Notes under the pieces: generated by a model | What the model was told of the DNA's origin: nothing | Seen by the model: the letters and a program-made list of their open reading frames with translations, nothing else | Databases searched by the model: none | Shown: in pieces, positions 26,715-35,423 of the stretch | How the letters are laid out: every line of letters begins with the position of its first letter | Position numbering within the stretch: position 1 is the first letter of the stretch | Program-made: the position numbers and the translations under genes | Origin: DASUBV01 sp963822485 | GTDB lineage: Bacteria; Actinomycetota; Actinomycetes; Streptosporangiales; Streptosporangiaceae | NCBI GenBank assembly: GCA_963822485.1 | Contig: CAWGHW010000031.1 | Location: 1,426,001 to 1,490,000 of the forward strand | DNA length: 64,000 nucleotides | Reading direction: 5' to 3'

Positions 26715-27104
26715 TCAGGGCGCGAAGCCGGCCGTGCTCTGCTGGAGCACCCAGCCGTTGCCGTCCGGGTCGGTGAACGTCTTCCACCGGCCCCACGGCG
26801 CCTCCTGGATCTTGTCCTCGGCGAACACCACGCCGCGACCGGACAGCTCCTCCAGGGTCTGCTCCAGGTCCTCGCAGCCCAGCACCGTGCCGGTGAGCGA
26901 GCCGGGCGCCATGGACTCGAACCAGGTCACCAGCGTGACAGCGGTCCCGCCGCCGGGCGGCCGCAGCATGACCCAGCGCATGTCGCCGCCCCCGAACGAG
27001 GTGTCCATCTCCGGCGTGAAGCCGAGCGCGTCGGCGTAAAACTGCTTGGCCCGGTCCTGGTCGCTGACCGGGACCGAGATGACCTCCAGGCTGCGGACTG
27101 CCAT
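26715..27104 (-). CDS. VOC-family (glyoxalase/bleomycin-resistance-like) protein
   Basis: 129-aa vicinal-oxygen-chelate fold protein with two beta-alpha-beta-beta-beta modules. VISVPVSDQDRAKQFYADALGF is the hallmark first module, and KTFTDPDGNGWVLQQ is the C-terminal metal/substrate module. Likely an isomerase, dioxygenase or binding protein; the substrate is not predictable. GGGAG ribosome site before ATG 27104. It lies directly upstream of the second SRPBCC gene on the same strand, 18 bp after that gene would be read; co-transcription with the ArsR-SRPBCC module is plausible. Confidence 0.85.
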   Translation of the reverse strand: MAVRSLEVISVPVSDQDRAKQFYADALGFTPEMDTSFGGGDMRWVMLRPPGGGTAVTLVTWFESMAPGSLTGTVLGCEDLEQTLEELSGRGVVFAEDKIQEAPWGRWKTFTDPDGNGWVLQQSTAGFAP

Positions 27105-27121
27105 TCGGCTGGCTCCCTTTG

Positions 27122-27658
27122 TTAATGATTCGGATTTATATTCGACCTTGATAAGTTCGCGGCATGCCGCCAGCGGCGGATGATGCCCAGGTAGGCGCGC
27201 CAGCCCTCGGCGCAGCGCACGGACGCGGGCCCCGTCGAGGCCCCGGCCTGCTGGTCCAGCCAGGCCGGCAGGCGCTGACCGAGCAGCCGCGGGTAGCCGC
27301 CGGCCAGGATGCGGCGGGTGAGCTGGCCGCCCAGGCCGTGGAAGCCGACCTGGTGCAGGCGCAGCCGGGTCCGGTCCGTCCCGGCGGCCTCCAGCGTGAA
27401 CGTGACCGTGGTGTCGATGCTGCCGCCCGCCCAGGACCAGACCATCCGGGCCGGCGGGTCCAGCTCCAGCACCCGGCAGCGGACAATCCCGTCGAAGCCC
27501 GGCGCGGGCCTGGTCCGGAGCGTGAACTCATGCCCCACCTCGGGCACGAAGTCGTTCGGCATCAGCCACGCCGCGAGGGCCTCACTGGAGGTCAGCGCGG
27601 CCCAGACCCGCTCGGGCGGATAGGGGTACTCCACCGTCGCGTCGATGTCCGCCTTCAT
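27122..27658 (-). CDS. SRPBCC (AHSA1-like) protein
   Basis: 178-aa START/AHSA1-fold protein: MKADIDATVEYPYPPERVWAA at the N-terminus is the usual first strand and helix, followed by LTSSEALAAWLMPNDFVPEVGHEF and RMVWSWAGG. No catalytic motif is evident; the family binds hydrophobic ligands or acts as a stress-related cochaperone-like protein. Start ATG 27658 overlaps the stop of the second arsR (ATGA), repeating the organisation seen at 22.4 kb. Confidence 0.85.
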   Translation of the reverse strand: MKADIDATVEYPYPPERVWAALTSSEALAAWLMPNDFVPEVGHEFTLRTRPAPGFDGIVRCRVLELDPPARMVWSWAGGSIDTTVTFTLEAAGTDRTRLRLHQVGFHGLGGQLTRRILAGGYPRLLGQRLPAWLDQQAGASTGPASVRCAEGWRAYLGIIRRWRHAANLSRSNINPNH

Positions 27659-28089
27659 GCCCCCTCCAGGTAGTCGCCGAGCGCGGCCAGCCGCTCGTGC
27701 CAGAACCGCTCCAGCTCGTCGAGCCAGTCCCGCAGCTCGGTCAGCGCCGCCGGGCGCAGCCGGTAGCGCCGGTACCGCCCATCCTGCCGGGCCGTGACCA
27801 GCCCCGCGTCCCGCAGCACGCGCAGGTGCTGCGAGACCGCCGCCTGGCTGATGTCCAGCCCGGCCATCAGCTCGGTGACCGTGTGGTCGCCGGCGGCCAG
27901 CTCCTCCAGCAGGTGGCGCCGGCTCGAGTCCGCCAGCGCCGCGAACCGGTCCGCGCTCCCGGCGCCGGCCACCGGCGCCGTCGCCTTGCGCGGCCGCCCC
28001 GGCCGGGCCGCCCCGGGCCGTGAGCCCGCCGGCCGGGCCCCCCTGGGCCTGCTCACATCCGGCGATAGGCTCACGCGCTCCAGTCTCAT
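27655..28089 (-). CDS. ArsR-family winged-helix transcriptional regulator 2
   Basis: About 144 aa; the winged-helix core starts near residue 45 (RFAALADSSRRHLLEELAAG, recognition helix ISQAAVSQHLRVLRDAGLV, wing RQDGRYRRYRL). A basic, proline/glycine-rich N-terminal extension of about 40 residues is unusual. The ATG at 28089 lies within an 18-bp palindrome; a TTG at 28098 would add three residues. No ribosome site is visible, so translation may be leaderless or start further inside. It is coupled to the SRPBCC gene. Confidence 0.82.
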   Translation of the reverse strand: MRLERVSLSPDVSRPRGARPAGSRPGAARPGRPRKATAPVAGAGSADRFAALADSSRRHLLEELAAGDHTVTELMAGLDISQAAVSQHLRVLRDAGLVTARQDGRYRRYRLRPAALTELRDWLDELERFWHERLAALGDYLEGA

Positions 28090-28104
28090 TAGTTTCAACT
28101 AATG
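28087..28104. promoter_or_regulatory. Palindromic operator overlapping the arsR 2 start
   Basis: CATTAGTT-TC-AACTAATG: 8-bp perfect arms with a 2-bp spacer, AT-rich in a GC-rich setting. It overlaps the start codon of the regulator. The symmetry and position suit the autoregulatory site of the ArsR-SRPBCC operon. Confidence 0.65.
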
Positions 28105-28219
28105 TGTCAAGCGGTCCGCGTCCCGTCCCTATCCCGGTGTTGCCCGGGCCACCCCCTGCGGGCGGGCCGGGCAGGCCCGCGCAGCCGGTGGCCTGCGGCA
28201 TCGGGCACAATGGCGCCCG

Positions 28220-29077
28220 ATGACTGCGAAGATTCTCGACGGCAAGGCCACGGCCGCCGCCATCCGCGAGGACCTGACCGTCCGGGTCGCCAAGCTGGCC
28301 GAGGCCGGGCTGACCCCCGGCCTGGGCACGATCCTGGTCGGCGACGACCCCGGCAGCCGGTCCTACGTCAACGGCAAGCACCGCGACTGCGCCCAGGTCG
28401 GCATCCTCAGCATCCGCCGTGAGCTGCCCGCCGACGCCAGCCAGCAGCAGGTCGAGCAGGCCGTGGCCGAGCTGAATGCCGACCCCGCCTGCACCGGCTA
28501 CATCGTGCAGCTGCCGCTGCCCGCGGGCCTCAGCGCCCAGCGCGTCCTGGAGCTCATCGACCCGGCCAAGGACGCCGACGGCCTGCACCCCATGAACCTG
28601 GGGCGGCTCGTGCTCGGCGAGCCCGGGCCGCTGCCCTGCACCCCGCGCGGCATCGTCGAGCTGCTGCGCCGCTTCGACGTCCCCATCGCCGGGGCCGAGG
28701 TGACCGTGGTCGGCCGCGGGATTACCGTCGGCCGGTCGCTGGGCTTGCTGCTCACCCGGCGCAGCGAGAACGCCACCGTGACCCTCTGTCACACCGGCAC
28801 CAGAGACCTGGCTGCCCACACCCGGGCGGCCGACATTGTCGTCGTCGCGGCCGGCCGCCCTGGCCTGCTGACCGCCGACATGGTCGCGCCCGGCGCGGCC
28901 GTGCTCGACGTGGGCATCAGCCGCACCGAGGCGGGCCTGGTCGGGGACGTCGACCCGGCCGTGGCCGAGGTGGCCGGCTACCTGGCGCCGATGCCCGGTG
29001 GCGTCGGGCCCATGACCCGGGCCATGCTGCTGGCCAACGTGGTCGAGGCGGCTGAGGCCGCCCAGGCCTCCAGCTAG
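28220..29077 (+). CDS. folD: Methylenetetrahydrofolate dehydrogenase / cyclohydrolase
   Basis: 285-aa bifunctional enzyme of one-carbon metabolism making 10-formyl-THF, the cofactor used by PurN and PurH encoded just upstream. SYVNGKHRDCAQVG holds the catalytic lysine; YIVQLPLPAGL and KDADGLHPMNLG are signature segments. The NADP-binding loop is VVGRGITVGRSLGLLL, and the C-terminal PMPGGVGPMTRAML signature is intact. Weak CACAAT box 8 nt before the ATG, and no ribosome site. Confidence 0.96.
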   Translation: MTAKILDGKATAAAIREDLTVRVAKLAEAGLTPGLGTILVGDDPGSRSYVNGKHRDCAQVGILSIRRELPADASQQQVEQAVAELNADPACTGYIVQLPLPAGLSAQRVLELIDPAKDADGLHPMNLGRLVLGEPGPLPCTPRGIVELLRRFDVPIAGAEVTVVGRGITVGRSLGLLLTRRSENATVTLCHTGTRDLAAHTRAADIVVVAAGRPGLLTADMVAPGAAVLDVGISRTEAGLVGDVDPAVAEVAGYLAPMPGGVGPMTRAMLLANVVEAAEAAQASS

Positions 29078-29103
29078 GCCTGGCCGGGGCCACGGCAGAC
29101 GTG

Positions 29104-29128
29104 GCCAGTACACTGGCTACTAGCCAGT
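29104..29128. promoter_or_regulatory. Three GCCAGT half-sites forming overlapping palindromes before etfB
   Basis: GCCAGT (29104-29109), its complement ACTGGC (29112-29117) and GCCAGT again (29123-29128). They form a GCCAGT-AC-ACTGGC palindrome and a perfect 17-bp palindrome, ACTGGCTA-C-TAGCCAGT. The group lies about 110 bp upstream of the etf genes and 27 bp after folD. Candidate binding site for an unidentified dimeric regulator. Confidence 0.45.
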
Positions 29129-29141
29129 AACATTGCGTTCG

Positions 29142-29181
29142 GCTAGGTCGGCCCGGCACCCGGGTGCCGGACCGGCCTAGC
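29142..29181 (+). terminator. Terminator-like 40-bp palindrome after folD
   Basis: 20-bp arms (29142-29161 and 29162-29181) with two mismatches and no spacer, followed by TCGTTT. It lies between the folD stop and the etfB ribosome site, and probably ends folD transcription. Confidence 0.6.
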
Positions 29182-29238
29182 TCGTTTGGCAGGCTTACGC
29201 GCACAGCAGAGTCCGCAGAGGGAGGTCGGCCGCCGATC

Positions 29239-30018
29239 ATGAACATCGTCGTCTGTGTCAAGCAGGTCCCCGACACCTATACCGAGCGGACGCTCCGGCC
29301 CGCGGACAGCACGCTGGACCGCGAGGCCGCGGACGGGCTGATCAACGAGCTCGATGAGTACGCGATCGAGGAGGGCCTGCGCCTCACCGAGGCCAACGGC
29401 GGCGAGGTCACGATCCTGTCCGTCGGTCCCGAGCGCGCCGCCGAGTCGATCCGCAAGGCGCTGTCCATGGGCGCGGACAAGGCCGTCCACGTCAGCGACG
29501 AGGGGCTGCACGGCTCCGACGCCCTGGTCACCTCCGAGGTCATCGCCAAGGTGCTCGGCCGCATCGGGTTCGACCTGGTCATCCTGGGCTCCGAGTCGAC
29601 CGACGCCCGGATGGGCGTGATGGCGGCCATGCTCGCCGAGCGACTGGGCGTCCCGCAGCTGTCGTACGCCAGCAAGGTCGAGGTCGACGGCACCACGATC
29701 AGCATCAACCGCCAGGCCGACTACGGCTACGACACCGTCGAGGGCAGCCTGCCCGCCGTGGTGAGCGTGGTCGAGAAGATCAACGAGCCGCGCTACCCGT
29801 CGTTCAAGGGGATCATGGCGGCCAAGAAGAAGCCGGTGGAGACGCTCACCCTGGCCGACCTGGAGCTGGACGCCGCCCAGGCCGGCCTGGCCGCCAGCGG
29901 CACCGAGGTCATCGACTTCGCCAAGCGGCCGCCCCGGCAGGCCGGCACGATCGTGACCGATGAGGGCGACGGCGGCGTCAAGGCGGCTGAGTTCCTCGCC
30001 TCGCGCAAGTTCATCTGA
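29239..30018 (+). CDS. etfB: Electron transfer flavoprotein subunit beta
   Basis: 259 aa; beta subunit of ETF, which collects electrons from acyl-CoA and other dehydrogenases. N-terminus MNIVVCVKQVPDTYTERTL is the family start; an AMP/nucleotide-binding half follows, with the ETF-beta signature around RQADYGYDTVEGSLPAVVSV. The ATG at 29239 is chosen over an upstream ATG because GGGAGG precedes it and the sequence is conserved from there. etfA follows after 18 bp. Confidence 0.95.
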   Translation: MNIVVCVKQVPDTYTERTLRPADSTLDREAADGLINELDEYAIEEGLRLTEANGGEVTILSVGPERAAESIRKALSMGADKAVHVSDEGLHGSDALVTSEVIAKVLGRIGFDLVILGSESTDARMGVMAAMLAERLGVPQLSYASKVEVDGTTISINRQADYGYDTVEGSLPAVVSVVEKINEPRYPSFKGIMAAKKKPVETLTLADLELDAAQAGLAASGTEVIDFAKRPPRQAGTIVTDEGDGGVKAAEFLASRKFI

Positions 30019-30036
30019 GCGGAAGGACCCCCGTAC

Positions 30037-30993
30037 ATGGCTGAGATCCTGGTCCTCGTCGAGCACGATGGCGAGACGGTCAAGAAGGTCACCGGCGAGC
30101 TGCTGACGGCGGCCCGCGCTTACGGCGAGGCTTCCGCGGTGTGGGCCGGCTCCGGGGCGGAGGGCGGCCGGGCCCGGCTGGCCGAGTTCGGGGCCGCGAA
30201 GGTCTACGTCGCCGACGACAAGGACCTCGACGATTACGTCGTGGCGCCCAAGGCCGAGCTGCTGGCCCAGCTGGTCTCGCAGGAGTCGCCCGCCGCCGTG
30301 CTGGTGGCGGCCACCGCCGAGGGCCGCGAGATCGCCGCCCGGCTGGCGGTCAAGACCGGCTCGGGCATCCTCACCGACGTCACCGCGCTCGGCGATGACC
30401 TGGTCGGCGAGCAGTCCATCTTCGGCGGCGGCATCACCGTGCACGCCAAGGTCCGCGCCGGCACGCCCATCATCGCCGTCCGGCCCAACTCCGTCGCCGC
30501 CCAGCCCGCCGAGGGCCCCGCCGAGGTGGTGCCCGTCGCCATCACCGTCAGCGATGCGGCCAAGGGGGCGCGCATTACCGGTCGCGTCGAGCAGGAGCGC
30601 GGCGAGCGCCCCGAGCTCACCGAGGCCGCCATCGTCGTCTCCGGTGGCCGCGGCGTCGGCGCGGGCGAGAACTTCGCCCTGATCGAGAAGCTGGCCGACT
30701 CCCTCGGCGCCGCGGTCGGCGCCTCCCGCGCCGCCACCGACGCCGGCTGGTACCCGCACCAGTTCCAGGTCGGCCAGACCGGCAAGACCGTGTCCCCGCA
30801 GCTGTACATGGCCTGCGGTATCTCCGGCGCCATCCAGCACCGGGCCGGCATGCAGACCGCCAAGACGATCATGGTCATCAACAAGGACCCCGAGGCGCCG
30901 ATCTTCGAGCTCGCCGACTTCGGCGTCGTGGGTGACCTGTTCAAGGTCGTCCCGCAGCTCACCGAGGAGATCGAGAAGCGCGCTCAGAGCTGA
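30037..30993 (+). CDS. etfA: Electron transfer flavoprotein subunit alpha
   Basis: 318 aa; alpha subunit of ETF. The C-terminal FAD-binding domain carries GASRAATDAGWYPHQFQVGQTG and LYMACGISGAIQHRAGM, the ETF-alpha signature, then INKDPEAPIFELADFGVVGD. In an operon with etfB. Cysteine desulfurase and mnmA follow on the same strand, a common order in actinobacteria. Confidence 0.95.
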   Translation: MAEILVLVEHDGETVKKVTGELLTAARAYGEASAVWAGSGAEGGRARLAEFGAAKVYVADDKDLDDYVVAPKAELLAQLVSQESPAAVLVAATAEGREIAARLAVKTGSGILTDVTALGDDLVGEQSIFGGGITVHAKVRAGTPIIAVRPNSVAAQPAEGPAEVVPVAITVSDAAKGARITGRVEQERGERPELTEAAIVVSGGRGVGAGENFALIEKLADSLGAAVGASRAATDAGWYPHQFQVGQTGKTVSPQLYMACGISGAIQHRAGMQTAKTIMVINKDPEAPIFELADFGVVGDLFKVVPQLTEEIEKRAQS

Positions 30994-31092
30994 CGTCATT
31001 GCCGCGTCACGCCAGCCGGGCCCGGGACCAGCGTTCCGCCCCGGCCGGCCTGATCAGCGGCGACGCCAGATCGCGGCTACCCTTGTCACATC

Positions 31093-32304
31093 ATGGCAAA
31101 TTCTGACGGCGTGACCGTCTCCGGCGGCCTCGTGTACCTCGACCATGCCGCCACCAGCGTCATGCGGCCCGAGGCCCTGGCCGCCATGACCGAGGAGCTC
31201 AGCCAGCTCGGCAACCCCTCCTCTCTCCACAACGCCGGCCGCCGCGCGCGCCGCGTCGTCGAGGAGGCCAGGGAGCAGCTGGCCGAGATCTACGGCGCCC
31301 GGCCCAGCGAGGTCGTGTTCACCAGCGGCGGCACCGAGGCCGACAACCTGGCCATTAAGGGCCTGTTCTGGGCCCGCCGCGAAGCCGCCCCCGGCCGGCG
31401 CCGCGTGCTCGTCCCCGAGACCGAGCACCACGCCGTGCTCGACAGCGTGCACTGGCTCGCCAAGCACGAGGGCGCCGACCCCGACTGGCTGCCCGTCGAG
31501 CCCACCGGCCGGGTGAGTCCCGGCGAGCTGCGCGCCGTCATCGAGCACGGCGAGCCCGACACTGTCGCGCTGATCAGCGTCATGTGGGCCAACAACGAGG
31601 TCGGCACCATCCAGCCCGTCGCCGAGCTGGCCCAGATCGCCCGCGAGTACCGGATCCCGTTCCACTCCGACGCCGTCCAGGCCGCTGGCCAGCTCCACGT
31701 CGACCTCGCCGCCAGCGGCGCCACCGCCCTGACCATCACCGCCCACAAGATCGGCGGCCCCGTCGGCGTCGGCGCCCTGCTGCTGGCCAAGGGCATCGAC
31801 CCCGTGCCCGTCCTGCACGGCGGCGGCCAGGAGCGCGACGTCCGCTCCGGGACCCTTGACGCCCCGGCCATCCGCGCCTTCGCCGTGGCCGCCGACCTGG
31901 CCGCCCAGCGCCGCGCCGACGAGGCCAAGCGCCTCGCCGCCCTCCGCGATGACCTGATCGCGCAGGTCACGGCCGCCGTCCCCGACGCCGTGCTCAACGG
32001 CGCCCCGCCCGGCCCCGACCGCCTGCCCGGCAATGCCCACTTCTCGTTCCCCGGCTGCGAGGGCGACGCCCTGCTCATGCTCCTGGACGCCAGGGGCATC
32101 GCCTGCTCCACCGGCTCCGCCTGCACCGCCGGCGTCGCCCAGCCCAGCCACGTCCTGCTCGCCATGGGCGCCGACGAGGGCCGCGCCCGCGGTTCCCTGC
32201 GGTTCTCCCTCGGCCATTCCACCACCCAGGCCGACATCGACGCCCTCGGCGCCGTCATCGGCGAGGCCGTCGAACGCTCCCGCCGCGCCAGCGCCGCGCG
32301 CTGA
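31093..32304 (+). CDS. Cysteine desulfurase (NifS/IscS type)
   Basis: 403-aa PLP enzyme that releases sulfur from cysteine. VYLDHAATSVMRPEAL at the N-terminus, the SDAVQAAGQ aspartate, the PLP lysine in TITAHKIGGPVGVGALLL, and the active-site cysteine loop STGSACTAG are all present. It lies 43 bp before mnmA, so it is likely the sulfur donor for tRNA 2-thiouridine synthesis, with Fe-S cluster assembly also possible. TACCCT 9 nt before the ATG suggests a very short leader. Confidence 0.93.
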   Translation: MANSDGVTVSGGLVYLDHAATSVMRPEALAAMTEELSQLGNPSSLHNAGRRARRVVEEAREQLAEIYGARPSEVVFTSGGTEADNLAIKGLFWARREAAPGRRRVLVPETEHHAVLDSVHWLAKHEGADPDWLPVEPTGRVSPGELRAVIEHGEPDTVALISVMWANNEVGTIQPVAELAQIAREYRIPFHSDAVQAAGQLHVDLAASGATALTITAHKIGGPVGVGALLLAKGIDPVPVLHGGGQERDVRSGTLDAPAIRAFAVAADLAAQRRADEAKRLAALRDDLIAQVTAAVPDAVLNGAPPGPDRLPGNAHFSFPGCEGDALLMLLDARGIACSTGSACTAGVAQPSHVLLAMGADEGRARGSLRFSLGHSTTQADIDALGAVIGEAVERSRRASAAR

Positions 32305-32347
32305 CCGCCCGCTGACCACAGCGTCAGCCGCATACCCTGAGAAGGCC

Positions 32348-33498
32348 ATGACCACCCCGCTGCGCTCCCTGCGCGTACTGGCCGCCATGTCCGGCGGCGT
32401 CGACTCCGCCGTGGCCGCTGCCCGTGCCGCCGAGGCCGGTCACGACGTCACCGGCGTGCACCTGGCCCTGTCCAGCAACCCCCAGTCCTACCGAACCGGC
32501 GCCCGCGGCTGCTGCACCCTCGAGGACGCCCGCGACGCCCGCCGCGCCGCCGACGTCATCGGCATCCCGTTCTACGTATGGGACATGGCCGAGCGCTTCC
32601 ACGACGACGTCGTCCGCGACTTCGTCGACGAGTACGCCCGCGGCAACACCCCCAACCCCTGCCTGCGCTGCAACGAGAAGATCAAGTTCGCCGCCGTGCT
32701 CGACCGGGCCGTCGCTCTCGGCTTCGACGCCGTCTGCACCGGCCACTACGCCCGTCTTGACCCGCTGCCGCCCGCCCCCGGCCCGCGCCGCCTGATCCGC
32801 AGCGTGGACCCCGGCAAGGACCAGTCCTACGTGCTGGCCGTCCTGACCAGCCAGCAGCTCGAGCGGGCCATGTTCCCGCTCGGCGACTCCACCAAGGAGC
32901 AGGTCCGCCAGGAGGCCGCCCGGCGCGGCCTGGCCGTGGCCGAGAAGCCCGACAGCCACGACGTGTGCTTCATCGCCGACGGCGACACCAGGAACTTCCT
33001 GCGCGGCCAGCTCGGCGCCGCGCCCGGCCGCATCGTCGATGCCTCCGGGGCGGTCGTGGGCGCCCACGACGGGAGCTACGGCTTCACGGTGGGCCAGCGC
33101 AAGGGACTGGGTCTTGGCCGGCCTTCTGCCGATGGGCGGCCCCGCTACGTGCTCGACATCGAGCCCGTATCCAACACGGTGACCGTGGGCTCCGCCGAGG
33201 ACCTGGACGTCCTGGAGATCGAGGCCAGCAGCCCGGTGTGGTCGGGCTGCGATGTCCTGCCGGCCCGCTCGACTGCCTGGTCCAGCTCCGCGCCCACGGC
33301 GAGCCCCAGCCCGCCACCTGCGAGCTGGACTCCGAGACCGGGATGCTGCGCATCCGCCTGCACCGCCCGGCCCGCGGCATCGCCAGGGGCCAGGCTGCCG
33401 TCATCTACGACGGGGAAACCGTCCTGGGCAGCGCCACGATCTCGCAGGCGCGCTCAGCACGCGGACTCCCGCTCACTGCGAGCGGGAGCCCTGGCTGA
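32348..33498 (+). CDS. mnmA: tRNA 2-thiouridylase MnmA (one frameshift)
   Basis: tRNA-specific 2-thiouridylase acting on U34 of tRNA-Lys/Glu/Gln; about 383 aa when corrected. P-loop AAMSGGVDSAVAA near residues 13-25, catalytic cysteines in NPCLRCNEKIKF and SHDVCFIADGD, and SYGFTVGQRKGLGL before the C-terminal domain. The frame breaks near 33250, where one base is missing around GATGTCCTGCC; the C-terminal part resumes as PAGPLDCLVQLRAHGEP. Probably a sequence error in a housekeeping gene. Confidence 0.9.
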
Positions 33499-33591
33499 CA
33501 TCAGCGTGGGTCGTAGTGCTCGTAGCGATAATGCAGCGATGGGCGACCGTGACGCTTGGCCATATGACCTCCTTCCTGCCACCGTGCGAGT

Positions 33592-33638
33592 TCTCCGGCT
33601 AAGCATCACGGCGGGCTCTCCGGCTAAGCATCACGGCG
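33592..33638 (+). repeat. 22-bp direct repeat at the 3' end of the MFS gene
   Basis: The 22-mer beginning TCTCCGGCTAAGC and ending ATCACGGCG occurs at 33592-33613 and 33617-33638, 25 bp apart, across the last codons of the MFS gene. It marks the junction of the core gene order (mnmA) and the accessory block; a simple tandem duplication is also possible. Confidence 0.65.
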
Positions 33639-35266
33639 CCAGGCCAGCTGAGGTTCTCACAAAAGCCCACTATGTGCTTTGAAAGCACCATCGCTGATCG
33701 CTTCGAAGATCGCAACTGCCCTAGCTGATGCCTCGCCTCGGGCCGCAAATCCTTGTGATGACGACCGGCCGCTGACCTGGGCAGATGTGATAGCGCTCGC
33801 CAGAGTGCCAATAATAATTGCGGAAGGAAAGGTTCTGTCGCATGCCCGTAAGGATCGGCGCGGGCGATAGCCAGGGCGCGATATCCGGCGCTGAGTGGCG
33901 CGGGTTGCGGAGATTCCGTCCGCAATTTGTTATATTCTATGGCGAACTTCTTCAAAATACGCTTATACCAACTTTTTGGAAATATCTCTAGCACTGCAAC
34001 TATGAGCGCAGGTGCACCAAGGATCATAGCGGTCTTGGTTGTGCTCATGTGGCTCGCCAGCCACCCGTCAGCAACCGAGGCGATGGGCTTGCTTCCCGCC
34101 CAGGCGACGGCCCACAAGGCCATGACTTGCGTGGCGTTCTGCGGTCCGGCCTGCTGAAGGAGCAGTGTCTGGGCTGACGCTCCAGTCAGAAGCCCAGCTA
34201 CGCCAGCCGCAACGGCCGCCGCGATACTCACCCAGAGACTGACGCCGGCGGCGAAGATCACGACCGAGATTGCCAGTACGGCCAAGGGGATGGCCGTGCG
34301 TCGGGCGGTGGATGGTCGGCTCCGCTGGACTAGCGCGCCGAGGACTGTACCCAGGCCCAGCGCGGACAGGAAGTAGGCCGGCAGCTGGCTGGTCACATGC
34401 ATCTTGTGCGCGATTGACGGTCCGAGAACCAATACGGGATCGTCCGCGACCGTGACGGCAGCGACCATGGTCAGCAGCAGCAGGATCCGCGGCCGCCGGA
34501 TGGCAATATGCACGCCCGACCAGGCTCGTTCTGGTTTAGCCTGGCGGGTCATGCGAGGGTAGACGAGAAATATGACAATCGTAAATACGAGGAAGGAAAT
34601 CGCATTGAGCGCGAAGGCCCAGCCCGCGCCGATGTTTGCCAGTACGACCAGGTAGAGAACTGGGGCTAGGGTCCGGCCGCCGTTGTAGGAAACCGAGTTC
34701 ATAGTCAGCGCGGCCTTCGTATCCTCCTTCGGCACCAGCGCTGACACCATCGTGTTTTGCACCGGAAGCGCGAACGTCATAGCCAGCCCGGTCCCGATCG
34801 CTCCGACGACAAGCTCTGATTCCGTGAGCCGCGCCGCGAGTATCAGGATGGCCATGATGCTGGCGACCGCGAACGACAGGGCCTGAGTGCTTATAAGGAC
34901 TCTTTTCCTGCCGATGAAGTTAGCCAGGTTTCCGGCCCATGGGCCGATAATGAGAAACCCGGAAAACTGGGCGCAAGTGATGAGGCCGACCGCGAAGACG
35001 GAGTGGGTGATCTTGTAGGCAAGCAACAACTGCGCCGTGTTCTGAACCCAGGTCCCCAGGTTGGAGACCAGGCTACCGGCGAAGTACATTCGGAACTGAC
35101 TGTGCCGCAAGACGCGCCAGGAACCCCACCGCCCGCTGGGTACGGACTTCTCGGCTCGTGGTCCGCGCGAGTCGGCGGTCGGCGTCCGCTCGTCGGACGC
35201 TGGCGAGTCAGAGGGGGCCAACCCGGCGTCCCTCCGACATGTGGTGGTCGCGTTTCCCTGAGTCAA
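33599..35266 (-). CDS. MFS-family transporter, probable drug/siderophore exporter type
   Basis: 555-aa major facilitator protein. About eleven to twelve membrane helices from residue 60 (FRMYFAGSLVSNLGTWVQNTA) to about 440, with the inter-helix GRKRV motif after helix 2 and a large central loop. The fold resembles the EntS-like MFS_3 exporter group. The last 80 residues are polar and not family-like, so the true stop could be earlier. TTG start at 35266 is uncertain; the first 45 residues are unconserved. Lower GC than its neighbours, especially 33.8-34.9 kb, suggests horizontal acquisition. A GntR regulator is directly upstream on the same strand, 157 bp away, and may control it. Confidence 0.8.
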   Translation of the reverse strand: MTQGNATTTCRRDAGLAPSDSPASDERTPTADSRGPRAEKSVPSGRWGSWRVLRHSQFRMYFAGSLVSNLGTWVQNTAQLLLAYKITHSVFAVGLITCAQFSGFLIIGPWAGNLANFIGRKRVLISTQALSFAVASIMAILILAARLTESELVVGAIGTGLAMTFALPVQNTMVSALVPKEDTKAALTMNSVSYNGGRTLAPVLYLVVLANIGAGWAFALNAISFLVFTIVIFLVYPRMTRQAKPERAWSGVHIAIRRPRILLLLTMVAAVTVADDPVLVLGPSIAHKMHVTSQLPAYFLSALGLGTVLGALVQRSRPSTARRTAIPLAVLAISVVIFAAGVSLWVSIAAAVAAGVAGLLTGASAQTLLLQQAGPQNATQVMALWAVAWAGSKPIASVADGWLASHMSTTKTAMILGAPALIVAVLEIFPKSWYKRILKKFAIEYNKLRTESPQPAPLSAGYRALAIARADPYGHATEPFLPQLLLALWRALSHLPRSAAGRHHKDLRPEARHQLGQLRSSKRSAMVLSKHIVGFCENLSWPGAVMLSRRARRDA

Positions 35267-35423
35267 TGGTTAGAAAACCTTGTCTACGGCAATAGAAAGT
35301 TATGGGCTGGCAAAAACTGCAGTAACGCAGAGAACTCCGGCCAGAGTCGCGGGTACCTGCGCGAGGATCGTGTTGTTCAGTTGTTCTCCCCAGCACTTAC
35401 CCGGTCACTCGCCGTCCGGAGCC

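Noticed and set aside
27122..29113. 663-codon minus-strand frame spanning SRPBCC to folD
   Set aside because: Only its last 178 codons are the SRPBCC gene; the rest is antisense to folD, or lies in the wrong frame of arsR 2.
29143..30999. 618-codon minus-strand frame
   Set aside because: Antisense to etfB and etfA, which have full family signatures on the plus strand.
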